From: Brachybacterium sacelli
GTDB taxonomy: Bacteria > Actinomycetota > Actinomycetes > Actinomycetales > Dermabacteraceae
Direction: 5' to 3'
NCBI RefSeq assembly: GCF_017876545.1
Contig: NZ_JAGIOD010000002.1
Span: 1,612,001-1,676,000 of the forward strand
DNA length: 64,000 nucleotides
A model generated the notes under the pieces. It was not told where the DNA came from. It saw nothing but the letters and a program-made list of their open reading frames with translations, and did no database searches. Position numbers and translations under genes: made by a program. Positions 15,681 through 24,036 of the stretch are shown piece after piece; positions within the stretch are counted from its first letter, which is position 1; every line of letters starts with the position of its first letter.

Positions 15681-16589
15681 CTACCGGCGCGGGGCCAGCG
15701 CCCTGGCCAGTGCAGCGATGAAGCGGGGGAGGGCCTCGGGGTCGGCGGCGGCGTGGACGGGGTTGAGTTCGCCGACCGACAGTGCCCGGCAGTCCGGGTC
15801 GCCCCAGAGACGCGCCAGGGCCTGCTCGAGTTGCTCGATCGTTGGCCCGCTGTTGCGCCCATTGACGTTCTCAGCGAGGGGCGCGTCGATGAAGTCGATG
15901 ACGTCGACGTCGACGTGCACGGCGAACGGACCAGGCCGGAGGGCCTCCCTCGCTGCGACCGCGGCCCGAGCCGGTGCCTGCACCAGTTCGTCCTGCGGCA
16001 CGACGTGCAGGCCGAGTCGCTCGACCTGCGTGCGTTCCCAGTCGGTGGCCTGGGTCTCGTCCACGCCGAGGAAGGCCAGCCGGGAGGGTCGCAGCAGCGG
16101 GCCGGGGCCGAGGGCGTCGACCAGTTCGGGGACGGCCCCGTCCAGGTCCAGCGCGTGGGCCAGGCCCATCCAGTCCAGGGCTCCCTCGGTGGTGCTGTCG
16201 GGGGTGTTGAGGTCGAAGTGGCGGTCGATGTAGACCAGACCTGGTGCAGCCCCGGCGCATCGCAGCCCGTTGCAGGTCCCGAGGGCGGTCGTGCAGTTTC
16301 CGCCCATCACGAGCAGCCGCTCATCTGAAGTGCCGAGCAGGTCAGTGGCGGCGGTGGTGAGTTCGTGCACCGACTGCACGACCTCGGGTAGGTTCTGGGC
16401 AAAGGGCCGGTCGCGGTCGGGTTTCCACGTCTGCTCGGTCAGGTCGCCGTGGTCGCGGACGTTATTGCCGGCGTCGGTGAGTGCCTCGATCAGCCCGGCC
16501 GCTCTCAGTGCCGCTGGCGCTTGCTCCTGGCCGGGTGAGTAGCTGCCGGCGCTGCTGGGCACGCCGATTACGTTGAGTACTGTCATCAA
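15681..16589 (-). CDS. Second arginase-family protein with a degenerate metal site
   Basis: 302 residues. The motifs VMGGNCTTALG at about 94-104, LVYIDRHFDLNTPDSTT at about 122-138 and HVDVDVIDF at about 224-232 align with the arginase family, but the first His ligand is Cys (GGNC). DAHxD has also become DRHFD, so a second ligand set is altered. It may still bind one metal, or none. The ATG at 16589 overlaps the stop of the EamA transporter gene (ATGA), so the two are translated together. That suggests an enzyme acting on, or next to, the compound being moved. Confidence 0.83.
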   Translation of the reverse strand: MMTVLNVIGVPSSAGSYSPGQEQAPAALRAAGLIEALTDAGNNVRDHGDLTEQTWKPDRDRPFAQNLPEVVQSVHELTTAATDLLGTSDERLLVMGGNCTTALGTCNGLRCAGAAPGLVYIDRHFDLNTPDSTTEGALDWMGLAHALDLDGAVPELVDALGPGPLLRPSRLAFLGVDETQATDWERTQVERLGLHVVPQDELVQAPARAAVAAREALRPGPFAVHVDVDVIDFIDAPLAENVNGRNSGPTIEQLEQALARLWGDPDCRALSVGELNPVHAAADPEALPRFIAALARALAPRR

Positions 16590-17545
16590 GTCTCCGTTTC
16601 GGTTTCCTGCGCGGCACGGTGTCTAGTGTGCCCGGTCGCTTCCTCGGCCGGCCGACGCTGCGGCCGACGAGTCAATAGTCCATTCTCCCCACCCCTCCGG
16701 TCGGTGGCTGGCGACTTCCGGCGTCGGTGGCCGACGACGGTGCCGGCGCTGGCAGCGCCGACGCAGACGAGTGCCAGCCACTGCAAGGCGTCCAGGTGCT
16801 CGGCCAGGATGAGCGTGCCAGCAAGTCCGGCTGCGGCGGGCTCGAGACTCTGGAGGATCCCGACGATCCGCGGCGGGATGCGGCGCAGGGCCACCAGCTC
16901 GAGCGAGTAAGGCAGGACCACGGCCATGACGGCCACGACCAGCCCGATTGCCAGCACACGGGAGTCGAGCAGTGCGGCCCCGCTTTCGGCGACGCCGATT
17001 GGCACGGTCAGCACGGCGGCCCAGGTGACCGCCCACACCAGAGGCGCAGCTGCCGCCATGTGAGCTCCGGCTCGTCTGCTCAACAACAGATACGCAGCCA
17101 TCGCCGCCCCGGAGGCCAGGGCCAAAAGGATGCCTGGCAGCGCGTAGTGCGCTCCGGCCGGGGAGTGGAACAGCCAGACACCGAGGCCGGCGAGGGCGGC
17201 GAACCCGGCATCGAGTAGTCGACGAGCGGTGAGCAGGGCTAGCGTGATGGGCCCGAGCAGCTGCAGCGACGTCGCCAACCCCAGGGGCAGATACTGCATC
17301 GCCGGATAGATCAGATTCATCCCCGCGATCGCGGTGCCGAAACCGAGCACCAGGACCACGTTCGCCCGACCGCGCGGCAGGGCCGGGCGGAAGATCAGCA
17401 ACAGGACGAGCGATGCCAGACCGAGCCTCAGGGCGACCACGCCGCCGGGCCCGACAGGCCCGAAGAGGCTCTTGCCGATCGCCTGGCCGAACTGGACGCT
17501 GAGCACGCTGTACACCACCAGCAAAGGAGCGGGAAACCTGGTCAT
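16586..17545 (-). CDS. EamA/DMT-superfamily transporter
   Basis: 319 residues with about ten membrane segments in two EamA repeats, such as LRLGLASLVLLLIF, NVVLVLGFGTAIAGMNLIYPAMQYLPLGLA and GILQSLEPAAAGLAGTLILAEHL. The last of these is the conserved helix before the end of repeat two. DMT transporters usually export amino acids or related metabolites. The C-terminal tail is long and charged. It is the first gene of a two-gene operon with the arginase-like protein and is divergent from the LysR gene at 17619. Transport of a guanidino or amino-acid compound is a reasonable guess, not shown. Confidence 0.87.
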   Translation of the reverse strand: MTRFPAPLLVVYSVLSVQFGQAIGKSLFGPVGPGGVVALRLGLASLVLLLIFRPALPRGRANVVLVLGFGTAIAGMNLIYPAMQYLPLGLATSLQLLGPITLALLTARRLLDAGFAALAGLGVWLFHSPAGAHYALPGILLALASGAAMAAYLLLSRRAGAHMAAAAPLVWAVTWAAVLTVPIGVAESGAALLDSRVLAIGLVVAVMAVVLPYSLELVALRRIPPRIVGILQSLEPAAAGLAGTLILAEHLDALQWLALVCVGAASAGTVVGHRRRKSPATDRRGGENGLLTRRPQRRPAEEATGHTRHRAAQETETET

Positions 17546-17618
17546 ACATCAAGGGTGCGCATTGAAGTTCGTGTAGGTCCAGCGATCTTTCGTGAAGTAA
17601 ATCGTCTAGTATTGCTAC

Positions 17619-18536
17619 ATGATCGATCTCCGCAGATTGCAGGCACTGGTTGCGGTGGCCGAGTACGGGACGGTCACGGCGGCGGCGAAAGCTCTTAGCT
17701 TCACGCCCTCCGCCGTGTCCCAGCAGATCGGCCAGCTCGCTCAAGATCTCGACGCCGAGCTGCTAGAGCGTCAGGGAAGACGCGTCCACCTCACGCCTGC
17801 CGCGCACGCTCTGCTTGCCCACGCGTCGACCATCCAGGCTCAATGGGAACAGGCCAAGGCGGAACTGGCTGCCACCACCGGGTTAGTCCACGGAACCCTG
17901 CGCATCTGTGGAGTCTCCTCGGCGATCGCGGCACTGGCCGCCCCGGCCACCAACCAATTGCAATTGCAGCACCCCAATCTGCACGTCCTGCTCCGAGAAG
18001 AAGAGAGCGCCGCCTGCTACCAGTTGCTGCTCACCGATGAGTCTGACATCGCTCTGGTCCTGCCGACCATGGACGCGCCGGACCCGACCGACGCCCGATT
18101 CGAACAGCAGGCCGTGCTCACCGACCCGCAGGACCTCCTCGTCCCCGAAAGCCACGCACTGGCGCAGACCGGGGGAGTGGACCTCGCCGACGCCGCCGAA
18201 GAATCCTGGATCGTCAAGCGCCACGACAACGACAGCTACACGCTGCTATCCGTGGCGTGCGCTGCCGCTGGGTTCACGCCGCACATTGCGCATGAAGCCA
18301 AGGAGTGGTATGCAGTCTCCTCCCTCGTCGCCGCAGGACTCGGCGTGTGCCTGCTCCCGCGCATCGTGCCCCTTCCCGCCTCACATCCTGTCGTCCGCGT
18401 GCCGCTGACGGGCCGGTCGGCTCCCGCCCGCCGGATCCTGACGAGCGTCCGACGCGGCAGCGCGGACCACCCCGCAATCGCCGCAGGACTCTCCGCACTT
18501 CACGACGTCGCTGACAACGACCGGCGGTCTCACTGA
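17619..18536 (+). CDS. LysR-type regulator of the EamA/arginase-like operon
   Basis: 305 residues: N-terminal helix-turn-helix MIDLRRLQALVAVAEYGTVTAAAKALSFTPSAVSQQIGQLA, then an effector domain ending in the VAAGLGVCLLPRI and RRGSADHPAIAAGL segments. These parallel the LysR at 12391. Divergent from the EamA gene with 73 bases between starts, which is a typical LysR arrangement. It likely responds to the substrate handled by the transporter and arginase-like protein. Confidence 0.92.
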   Translation: MIDLRRLQALVAVAEYGTVTAAAKALSFTPSAVSQQIGQLAQDLDAELLERQGRRVHLTPAAHALLAHASTIQAQWEQAKAELAATTGLVHGTLRICGVSSAIAALAAPATNQLQLQHPNLHVLLREEESAACYQLLLTDESDIALVLPTMDAPDPTDARFEQQAVLTDPQDLLVPESHALAQTGGVDLADAAEESWIVKRHDNDSYTLLSVACAAAGFTPHIAHEAKEWYAVSSLVAAGLGVCLLPRIVPLPASHPVVRVPLTGRSAPARRILTSVRRGSADHPAIAAGLSALHDVADNDRRSH

Positions 18537-18637
18537 CTTCCCGAAATGTGATGCCGGGCGGCATCGCTTTCATCGGGTCGCCATCGCGGCTTGAGGGGTC
18601 CGCATTGAGCAACGGTGGTTCTGAGCGACTACGTCTC

Positions 18638-19084
18638 TTAGGGATCGGGTCCGCGATCCGCTCGGCCGCCGTCGACAGGCACCACAGTGCCAGTGGGGAA
18701 ACTGGCGGCGTCGGACAGCAGGTACGCGACTGTTTCGGCGACTTCGTCGCCCCGGCCGACCCGGCCCAGGGGATGCAGCGCGGCCATCTGCTGCTCTGTC
18801 TGCGCCGCCAGGTCGGGTCCCTGCGGCGAGGTGGGTGTCGTAGTGTTCGGTGCGGATGGAGCCCAGCGCGACGGCGTTTACCCGGACTCCGGCGGCACCG
18901 TGGTCGACGGCGGCTGCCCGGGTGAGACCCTCGATCGCGGCTTTGGCGGTGGCGTAGGGGGGCGTGCCCCGCACGGCCCGCTGCGCCTGATGGCTGGAGA
19001 CGTTCACAATCGCCCCGCCCTCGCCGACGGCGAGAAAGCGGCCGGCAGCGACCGTGCAGGCTCGGCGGCAGCGGCATCCCTGAT
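18638..19084 (-). pseudogene. SDR oxidoreductase remnant, 5'-truncated and frameshifted
   Basis: On the minus strand, GGAIVNVSSHQAQRAVRGTPPYATAKAAIEGLTRAAAVDHGAAGVRVNAVALGSI gives the catalytic Ser-Tyr-Lys half of an SDR. A single-base frameshift near 18830 is needed to continue into LHPLGRVGRGDEVAETVAYLL and PVDGGRADRGPDP, ending at a TAA at 18640-18638. The N-terminal nucleotide-binding half is absent; homology stops where the PIN gene ends at 19085. The gene is dead by two lesions. It is not the missing half of the SDR fragment at 1060. Confidence 0.7.
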
Positions 19085-20104
19085 CTATGCGTCGCCAACA
19101 ATGTCCCTGGCGGCCAGGAGCGCCGGGCCCAGACCCCACACACGCCACGTACCGTCGTCGAGCCTGACCAGCGTGAGAAATGTGACAGTCGTCGCGTAGG
19201 CGGCGAACGCCTGCGCGGTGGTGGCGACCTCGGGGATGAAGCGCATGAAGGCGATCCGGTCCGGTTCGTCGACGGCGGGGATCACTCTTGACGCGAGCGA
19301 CTTGTCGGCGAGCATGTCGATGGCCCACTGGTAGTCGCCCCAGGCGCTGGGTGCGAAGGTGAGCTCGCGCGCTGTCTCGGTTTCTGCATCGAGCACGGTC
19401 CACCACTGGAGGGCGATCTGCGCGGGGTCGGTCAGGTCGCCGGCTTCGCCGAACGCGGCCACGGCCTCGTCCTGGTCGGCGCTCACGAGCGCGGTGATCG
19501 GCGAGGAGGGCTCGTCGGGGCTCTCGTCGCGGGAGCGGATTTGATCGGCGGCCAGGTTGGCGAGGATCGGCACCGTTCCGGTCAGTGATGCGAGGAAGTC
19601 CGTGGCCGTCTGCGCTGGGTTCCTCAGGTCGGCGCTGCCCCGGCGCAGGGCCTCGACGACCCCGACGGGGTCCTCGGCGAGCAGGCCGGTCAGGAACGTG
19701 TCCGGGTGGATGGCATCGACCTGCCAGCCGCTCGTCGAATCCGGCGGGAAGTCCTTGAGGTTGAACGTCACGAGCGTGTCGGCTTCAGCACGCACGGCGG
19801 CCGCGAGCACGTGACGGTCCTTCGGGTCACAGGTCATGTCCGCGATCAGATGGTCAAAGTCGTCGACGAGCGCGGCTTCCCCGAAGGCATCACGCATCGT
19901 GCTCACGCGGTGGGCAGCCTTCTCTTCGCTGATGCCGAGCTTCGGGAGGTTGCGCTGGACCTCGTCGAGGATACGGTCCGACCAGAGCAGCTCGAAGATC
20001 CCCGCTTCGGATAGCCACAGCAACGTCGTCGCCAGTCTGATCGGCACCAGTGCGCACGCATCGAGAACGGCGACTCGGATGCTCCCCGCTGCTGCGTCGC
20101 TCAC
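19085..20104 (-). CDS. PIN-domain toxin with a large C-terminal extension
   Basis: 339 residues. The first 140 form a PIN nuclease domain: catalytic Asp in VLDACALV, the following helix and Glu in WSDRILDEVQRNL, and CDPKDRHVLAAAV with LVTFNLKDFP. PIN toxins are Mg-dependent RNases. Residues 190-339 are an extra domain (TDPAQIALQWWTVLDAETETARELTF... VRLDDGTWRVWGLGP) that looks like an NTF2-like or small cone-shaped domain, not usual for VapC (about 130 residues). The start overlaps the antitoxin stop by ATGA. The pair is a type II toxin-antitoxin module. Confidence 0.85.
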   Translation of the reverse strand: MSDAAAGSIRVAVLDACALVPIRLATTLLWLSEAGIFELLWSDRILDEVQRNLPKLGISEEKAAHRVSTMRDAFGEAALVDDFDHLIADMTCDPKDRHVLAAAVRAEADTLVTFNLKDFPPDSTSGWQVDAIHPDTFLTGLLAEDPVGVVEALRRGSADLRNPAQTATDFLASLTGTVPILANLAADQIRSRDESPDEPSSPITALVSADQDEAVAAFGEAGDLTDPAQIALQWWTVLDAETETARELTFAPSAWGDYQWAIDMLADKSLASRVIPAVDEPDRIAFMRFIPEVATTAQAFAAYATTVTFLTLVRLDDGTWRVWGLGPALLAARDIVGDA

Positions 20105-20502
20105 CGGGTCTCGATCACCCGGTCGGCGGGTGTGTCCTCGGTGACGTCGCCGGCGAGCTTGGCCATCGCCGAGCGCCTCCGCGTCTGGGTAACCGCCTGG
20201 TAACGAGCCAGCTCTGCCACCGGGATCCGCCGGTGCACGGCGCTGGTCTCCGCTCGCATCTCGCCACGGTCGACCAACCGCACCACGGTCATTCGACTGA
20301 CGCCGAGCAGCGCGGCCGCCTGGCTCGTGGAGATCGTCGCCTCGGCCGGGAACACGACCGCGTCGTCGCTGGACTCGAGCACGTCGACCAGCCGGGCGAA
20401 CGCCGCGCGGGCGCTGTCCGTGACCTCCGGCGCGGCGCGTAGCGCCTCGTCCACCGCATCGCGCAGCTGCGATGCCTTGTCATGCGTGATTGCTCCAGCC
20501 AT
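20101..20502 (-). CDS. Helix-turn-helix (excisionase-type) antitoxin of the PIN toxin
   Basis: 133 residues with a MerR/excisionase-like DNA-binding segment STSQAAALLGVSRMTVVRLVDRGEMRAETSAVHRRIPVAEL at about 58-98. This family (antitoxins of PIN/VapC-like toxins) combines DNA binding with toxin neutralisation. It overlaps the toxin gene by four bases, so toxin synthesis is coupled to it. A TAGAAT at about 20512 (minus strand) is a plausible -10 box for autoregulated expression. Confidence 0.85.
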   Translation of the reverse strand: MAGAITHDKASQLRDAVDEALRAAPEVTDSARAAFARLVDVLESSDDAVVFPAEATISTSQAAALLGVSRMTVVRLVDRGEMRAETSAVHRRIPVAELARYQAVTQTRRRSAMAKLAGDVTEDTPADRVIETR

Positions 20503-20736
20503 GTTCTCATTCTACGCCATCAAACGCTCAAAACGCACGGGGATAATGCCGTGCGAACTTCGTTGGGACCGTCGAGCCCGCAGTCAGCGAGGCGGTCCAT
20601 CAGCGCGTGCAGCGCGGTCGCAGCGGGCCGGACACACGGCGCGGGTCATCGCTGCTCCTCCGGGCCTGGGCAGAGAGGATCTCCGGAGTGCGCTTCGTGG
20701 TTGGTTCGGCAGCGAGCAGCCTGCGAGGATAGCCAC

Positions 20737-21195
20737 ATGCAAGATGAACAAGCTCTTGAAATCCGCGCTTCTCGTGGCCCTGTCGAGTATCCGACCCTCG
20801 TTGAAATATGGCGCAGCGCCGTGCGCGCGACGCACGACTTTCTCGAAGAGTCTGACTTCGACCGGATCGAGAGTAATCTTGCATCGGCCTATTTGCCTGC
20901 CGTGAGCCTGATCGTCGCCGAACGAGCCGGAGGGCCGGTCGGCTTCGCCGGGATCGTTGAAGGAAATCTTGAAATGCTTTTCGTGACCGACGAGGCGCGT
21001 GGAGGGGGGGGGATCGGTACGAAGCTGCTCAATGAGGCCATCACCGAATTCGGAGTGACCAGAGTCGACGTGAATGAACAGAATTCCGGAGCCTGCGGCT
21101 TCTACCTCAGTCGAGGATTCGAGCAGGTGGGGCGCGATGAGCTCGATGGAGATGGGCGACCGTATCCGACCCTCCATCTGGAACTCAGCAAGTAG
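20737..21195 (+). CDS. GNAT-family N-acetyltransferase
   Basis: 152 residues with the GNAT core: VSLIVAERAGGPVGFAGIVEGNLEMLFVTDEARGGGGIGTKLLNEAI, the acetyl-CoA-binding loop being RGGGGIG, then VTRVDVNEQNSGACGFYLSRGFEQVGR. This is the short YjaB-like form, usually acting on small amines or protein N-termini. The ATG at 20737 is chosen because the family N-terminus begins close to it. It is followed after two bases by a truncated SpoU methyltransferase, so a rearrangement joint lies just downstream. Intervening 20503-20736 shows no gene. Confidence 0.87.
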   Translation: MQDEQALEIRASRGPVEYPTLVEIWRSAVRATHDFLEESDFDRIESNLASAYLPAVSLIVAERAGGPVGFAGIVEGNLEMLFVTDEARGGGGIGTKLLNEAITEFGVTRVDVNEQNSGACGFYLSRGFEQVGRDELDGDGRPYPTLHLELSK

Positions 21196-21197
21196 CA

Positions 21198-21674
21198 GTG
21201 GCAGGTGCCCCCATCGGCAGAGCGCGTAGTTTAGAACACCCGACCAATGTGGGCGCCGTGTTCCGCTCCGCCGCGGCGCTCGGCGTCGACGCGGTGCTGG
21301 TGACGCCGCAGTGCGCCGACCCGCTCTACCGCCGCTCGATCCGGGTGTCGATGGGCACCGTCTTCCAGGTGCCCTGGACGCGGATGGAGGCGTGGCCGCG
21401 CGACGGGGCGGGACTGCTGCACGAGGCCGGTTTCGACCTGCTCGCCCTCGCCCTCACCGACGAGGCGATCGCCCTCGACCAGGCCGATCTGGGCCCGGAC
21501 CGGAAGGTCGCTCTGGTGCTCGGCGCGGAGGGACACGGCCTCAAGCCTGCGACGCTGCGGGCGGTCGACGAGCACGTGGTGATCCCCATGGCCGGGGGAG
21601 TGGACTCGCTGAACGTGGCCGCAGCCAGCGCGGTCGTGTTCTGGCAGCGTCGGGCGATGCTGGCCACGAGCTGA
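21198..21674 (+). pseudogene. TrmH/SpoU RNA methyltransferase lacking its N-terminal part
   Basis: 158 residues covering the SPOUT catalytic domain: HPTNVGAVFRSAAALGVDAVLVTPQCADPLYRRSIRVSMG at the start, LVLGAEGHGL (motif 2) and IPMAGGVDSLNVAAASAVV (motif 3). All three knot motifs are present. The family normally has about 100 more N-terminal residues, with the substrate-binding domain, and these are absent. The first 12 residues here are unrelated, and the frame opens at a GTG two bases after the GNAT stop. Most likely a truncated gene, though a short product could be made. Confidence 0.6.
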
Positions 21675-21687
21675 GGTCGCCACCTCC

Positions 21688-22446
21688 TCACACGGTCCCC
21701 GCCCCCGGGCGCCGGGCGAGGAGGCTCAGAGCGTTCGGCAGCCGCCCGTCCCAGGCCGCGGCCGGGGCCTCCTCGTCGGGCATCCAGAACGGATCGGGGT
21801 GCTCGGCCAGGTGCAGCAGCTCGAATCCCGCAGTGAGCACCGTCATCACGAGCTGCGCGAGAGTGCGCTGATGCTCGGTCGCACCGCGGGCCGGGAAGGT
21901 GTCGTTGACGTGGTGTGCTGCGAAGTAGCTGCGGTCCGGCCGCACCCGCGCCTCGTCGGCCTCCCAGGACCACAACGGCACCAGAGGATGGGACTCGTAG
22001 ACGAACAGGTGGCCACCGGGGCGGAGCAGGCGGTGCATCTCAGCTGCCCAGGCCTCGAGATCGGCCATCCAGATCAGCGCGCCCTTGCCGGTGTACACGA
22101 GGTCCGCAGAGCTCGCGGGAACGTCGGTGCCGGGCAGCTCGGCGACCATGTATCGGCACGGCACGGCGAGGTCATCGGCGCGGCGCTGGGCAGCCCCGAC
22201 CGCCGTGGGGCTGTAGTCCAGGCCCAGCGCGGAGCGTGCCCCGAGGCGGATCAGGGCGTGGTCGTCGATCCCGTGTCCGCTCTGCGGATGCACCACCTCC
22301 GCGCCGCCGATCAACGGCTCCAGCAGCTCCTCCTCGATCGGCAGCAGCCGCGCCGCGCGCGCCTGCGCGAGATGCTCGTCGTACTCGCGCACATGCTTCG
22401 CGGAGGCCTCGTCCCAGGCACGGCGGGTGCTTTCGTAGGTGCTCAC
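21688..22446 (-). CDS. Class I SAM-dependent methyltransferase
   Basis: 252 residues from a GTG at 22446 (MSTYESTRRAWDEASAKHVREYDEHL). Motif I is VVHPQSGHGIDDHALIRLGARSALGLDYSP at about 51-80, with a Pro-Gln in place of the usual Leu-Gln before SGHG, followed by ADLVYTGKGALIWMADLEAWAAEMHRLLRPGGHLFVYE (motifs II-III). The C-terminus has a family-typical PDPFWMPDE segment. The substrate is unknown. Convergent with the truncated TrmH gene and divergent from the hemerythrin gene. Confidence 0.8.
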   Translation of the reverse strand: MSTYESTRRAWDEASAKHVREYDEHLAQARAARLLPIEEELLEPLIGGAEVVHPQSGHGIDDHALIRLGARSALGLDYSPTAVGAAQRRADDLAVPCRYMVAELPGTDVPASSADLVYTGKGALIWMADLEAWAAEMHRLLRPGGHLFVYESHPLVPLWSWEADEARVRPDRSYFAAHHVNDTFPARGATEHQRTLAQLVMTVLTAGFELLHLAEHPDPFWMPDEEAPAAAWDGRLPNALSLLARRPGAGTV

Positions 22447-22604
22447 CGCCCGAGACTCGCACCGACGGGTCCCGGCGTCCAGGGAGTTTCCGCCGTCTGC
22501 TATCTTGCTGGGCAGCGTCGCGTGCCGGTGGCAGACCGTGCCAGGCATGGAGGCGCCGAACCGAAGGAGGCCGACGATGATGACGTCGCACCCTTCGTCC
22601 TCGC

Positions 22605-23075
22605 GTGTCTGAGCGCGAGACGACCAGGCTCATCGCTTGGAGCCAAGAACTGCGCCGCGTGCACACCCGATTGCGCGAGGCCCTCCGCGTCACCCGGGAG
22701 GCGCTCGCCTCGGGTGATTCGCCCGGGCATGCCACCCGTGACCTGCTTCTGTACTGTCACGGCTTCTGCACAGCGTTGAACGCCCACCACGCCGGTGAGG
22801 ACCGAACCCTGTTCCCCGCGATCGAAGCGGCGCATCCGGGCCTCGCGCCGGTGCTACGCGCCCTCGAGCAGGATCACTCCATGCTCGGCCACCTCCTGGC
22901 AGGGCTCCAGGACGCCGCTGATCGTGCTGCCACGGCCGACGAGCTCGACGCCCACGTCGAAGGGATCGCCGCGCTCATGGAGAACCACTTCCGGTACGAG
23001 GAACGCCAGCTGCTCACCGTCCTGGAGGGCTTGGACCTCGAGGCCGACCCGGGCGAGACGCTGGGGCCGCTGTGA
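22605..23075 (+). CDS. Hemerythrin-like (HHE cation-binding) protein
   Basis: 156 residues from a GTG at 22605. Histidines and acidic residues lie at the expected spacing for a di-iron four-helix bundle: H in RRVHTRL, LLYCHGFCTALNAHHAGEDRTLFP (HxxxE), EQDHSMLGHLL and ENHFRYEERQL. Such proteins sense or bind oxygen, nitric oxide or iron in the cytoplasm. It is a short single gene beside a methyltransferase. Cysteine in the second helix (CHGFC) is unusual for HHE domains but not informative. Confidence 0.87.
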   Translation: MSERETTRLIAWSQELRRVHTRLREALRVTREALASGDSPGHATRDLLLYCHGFCTALNAHHAGEDRTLFPAIEAAHPGLAPVLRALEQDHSMLGHLLAGLQDAADRAATADELDAHVEGIAALMENHFRYEERQLLTVLEGLDLEADPGETLGPL

Positions 23076-23095
23076 AACCGACGGCCGCTTCCCGG

Positions 23096-23266
23096 TCAGA
23101 GCGTGATCTGCAGCTTCACGTCCGTCGGGCGGCCTTCGAGGAAGCGCTCGAAGGCCTGCACCGAGTCGTCGAAGGCGAAGGTCTCGGACACAAAGCGGCC
23201 GAGGTCCACGGCATCGGTGGCGGCGAGGTCGATGGCCTTCTGGTAGACGTTCGCGTAGCGAAACAC
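23096..23266 (-). pseudogene. C-terminal scrap of a polyol/alcohol dehydrogenase
   Basis: 56 codons (VFRYANVYQKAIDLAATDAVDLGRF... KLQITL) match the last part of zinc-type sorbitol/xylitol dehydrogenases, where FRYANTYPKAL precedes the C-terminal helix. The remaining 290 or so residues are missing. The frame to the right of 23266 is unrelated. A remnant only. Confidence 0.6.
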
Positions 23267-23706
23267 TAAGAGCGACCTGCCTTCACTATGACCTGCACGG
23301 TCTTGGAACTTGTGACAGCTAAATAGCCATTGAAATGCCTTGTGGATAACGTACGTCACACGGAGGCGACCGCGCTTTGGACTCAAGCATATGCCGGGAC
23401 AGACCGCCAACACAGGTCGACAGGGCAGTGGGAATCGCGCGGCATCGCCTCGAGCTCGCGTGGACGCCGAGCCCTCGGGCCGGGGTCTCCGGACACTCCC
23501 TGCGCGCCGGACACGCGATATCGGCCGCCGAATAGGGGATCGACCCGGTGACGGCCTCCCGCACCACCAGGAACCGCCTGCTGGACTTGCTCTCACGGTA
23601 CGTGCGCCCCGCCCACGCCCTCGAAGACTCCACTGCGGGCAAGATCGGTCTGTAGCCGCACTGCGGCCCGGCTTACCAGAAAGCGTGAGCGGTTCTCGGG
23701 ATCACG
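23267..23706. other. No convincing gene in this stretch
   Basis: 440 bases between the dehydrogenase scrap and csoR. A 35-codon frame starting with GTG at about 23549 (MTASRTTRNRLLDLL) ends at a TAG near 23655 and is not recognised. Base composition stays GC-rich. It looks like debris at the edge of the copper island. Confidence 0.4.
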
Positions 23707-24036
23707 TCACGACTTGACGAGGCGCCGTACTGCGTCCGAAGCCTCCTTCAGCTTCTTCTCGGCCTCGTCTCCGCCTTCGCGAGCGGCATCGAGGACGCAG
23801 TGACGGAGGTGATCGTCGAGCAGGCCCAACGCAACATTCTCCAGCGCGCTGTTCAGGGCTGAGATCTGGGTGAGGATGTCGATGCAGTAGACGTCCTCGT
23901 CGACCATGCGGGAGATCCCGCGGGCTTGCCCTTCGATGCGCTTGAGACGGTTAAGGTAGCGAGGCTTGTCCTGAATGTAGCCGTGAGGTCCGCTGTGGCA
24001 ATCCTGGCCTTCAGCGGACTCGGGGACTGTGTTCAT
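23707..24036 (-). CDS. csoR: CsoR-family copper-sensing repressor
   Basis: 109 residues from an ATG at 24036. The fold is all-helical with YLNRLKRIEGQARGISRMVDEDVYCIDILTQISALN, followed by LLDDHLRHCVLDAA. Cys (YCID), His and Cys (HLRHC) form the Cu(I) site characteristic of CsoR rather than nickel or sulphide sensors of the family. Copper binding releases it from DNA. The start overlaps the end of the CopB-like ATPase gene by 26 bases, so they share a transcript, and the repressor is last in its operon. Its likely targets are the palindromes at 26251 and 31329-31381. Confidence 0.9.
   Translation of the reverse strand: MNTVPESAEGQDCHSGPHGYIQDKPRYLNRLKRIEGQARGISRMVDEDVYCIDILTQISALNSALENVALGLLDDHLRHCVLDAAREGGDEAEKKLKEASDAVRRLVKS

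Noticed and set aside
18638..19084. Second half of the SDR gene cut at 1060
   Set aside because: Both fragments contain the Ser-Tyr-Lys and C-terminal parts, so they come from two different SDR genes, not from one split gene.
23319..23717. Coding genes in the stretch before csoR
   Set aside because: Candidate frames on both strands lack recognisable domains and start signals, and their composition is explained by GC-rich third positions.
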